From a bacterium (GTDB lineage Bacteria > Eremiobacterota > Eremiobacteria > Baltobacterales > Baltobacteraceae): a stretch of DNA of 6,549 nucleotides. Position 1 is the first letter of the stretch, and every line of letters starts with the position of its first letter. Location of the stretch: the NCBI GenBank assembly GCA_021781095.1, contig JAJXXM010000376.1, positions 1 to 6,549 of the forward strand, written 5' to 3'. Shown here piece after piece: positions 6,105-6,549 of the stretch. The notes under the pieces are model-generated. The model did not search any database. It was not told the DNA's origin and saw nothing but the letters and a program-made list of their open reading frames with translations. Both the position numbers and the translations under genes were made by a program.

Positions 6105-6549
6105 ATCGGCACTATACCATCGCGACCTTGGGCTCGCACTCCGCTCTTCAGATTCTGAAGGGAGCGCGCGACGAAGGTTTTCGCACGTTGGCGATCACCA
6201 ATCCTCAAACCGAACGACTCTATCGATCGTTTCGCTTTGTCGACGAGGTCATCGTGCTCCCGTCGTACTCGGCATTCCCGACCCTCTTCGAGGAGCTGCA
6301 AGCGCGAAAGGCGATCGTCGTTCCGCACGGATCCTTCGTCGCCTATCTCTCGCCCGAAGAGCATAAGAAGATGACGATCCCCTACTTCGGGAATAAAGCG
6401 GTACTCGATTGGGAGGCGAGCCGCGAGTTGCAGCGCGATTGGCTGACGCGAGCCGGGTTACGCCTGCCGAGACAATTCAAGAGCGGCGCGGAGATCGACC
6501 GGCCGGTCATCGTCAAATTGTATGGAGCCGCCGGCGGCAAGGGATATAT
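6101..6549 (+). CDS. purP: PurP, formate-dependent FAICAR synthetase (5' part, runs off the window)
   Basis: PurP makes FAICAR from AICAR, formate and ATP, a folate-independent route known mainly from archaea. The first 149 codons are present, about 40 percent of a typical 340-360 residue protein. ATLGSHSALQILKGA (8-22) matches the N-terminal nucleotide-binding signature of the Methanocaldococcus enzyme as I remember it (ATLGSH, then ILKGA). VVPHGSFVAY (73-82), YFGNKAVLDWEASREL (95-110), AGLRLPR (118-124) and the start of the ATP-grasp region, VIVKLYGAAGGKGY (136-149), follow in the expected order. The reading frame is intact to the window edge. ATG at 6101 overlaps the previous stop as ATGA, with a GAAAGGG Shine-Dalgarno-like site (6087-6093) 7 bases upstream. 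Co-transcription with purB, whose product AICAR is its substrate, supports the role. A PurP paralogue of unknown substrate cannot be excluded from the N-terminal part alone. Confidence 0.9.
   Translation, partial: MNRHYTIATLGSHSALQILKGARDEGFRTLAITNPQTERLYRSFRFVDEVIVLPSYSAFPTLFEELQARKAIVVPHGSFVAYLSPEEHKKMTIPYFGNKAVLDWEASRELQRDWLTRAGLRLPRQFKSGAEIDRPVIVKLYGAAGGKGY

Overview
The window is one uninterrupted, six-gene stretch of a de novo purine biosynthesis operon. All genes lie on the plus strand, and each overlaps the next by 1 to 8 bases. The DNA is GC-rich, has clear Shine-Dalgarno sites and uses GTG and TTG as well as ATG starts. This suggests a high-GC bacterium, probably from a poorly cultivated lineage (Eremiobacterota-like phyla would fit, but this is a guess). 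The last gene is of a type known mainly from archaea, so the taxonomic placement is uncertain.

Layout: purB (adenylosuccinate lyase, 15-1454); purC fused to a PurE-like C-terminal domain (1447-2637); purL of the small, bacterial/archaeal form (2630-4936); purQ (4933-5700); a 134-residue protein that looks like a divergent, possibly tandem PurS (5700-6104); and the 5' part of purP (6101 to the window end), a formate-dependent AICAR formyltransferase (FAICAR synthetase) of the ATP-grasp superfamily. No RNA gene, mobile element, CRISPR array or terminator was seen, and no intergenic stretch longer than 14 bases exists.

How the genes fit together: PurL, PurQ and the PurS-like protein would form the three-part FGAM synthetase (FGAR to FGAM). 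PurC adds aspartate to CAIR to make SAICAR, and PurB releases fumarate to give AICAR (and later turns adenylosuccinate into AMP). PurP would then formylate AICAR to FAICAR with formate and ATP, in place of the folate-dependent transformylase domain of PurH.

Three points stand out. First, the PurE-like half of the purC product keeps the fold-level pattern of the animal PAICS fusion but lacks every recognisable AIR carboxylase catalytic motif, so it looks like a dead, perhaps structural, domain. Second, an archaeal-type purP sits in an otherwise bacterial-looking operon. Third, the small gene where purS would be expected is longer than PurS and appears to hold two PurS-like units. All family assignments are by eye from remembered family motifs; no database search was run.
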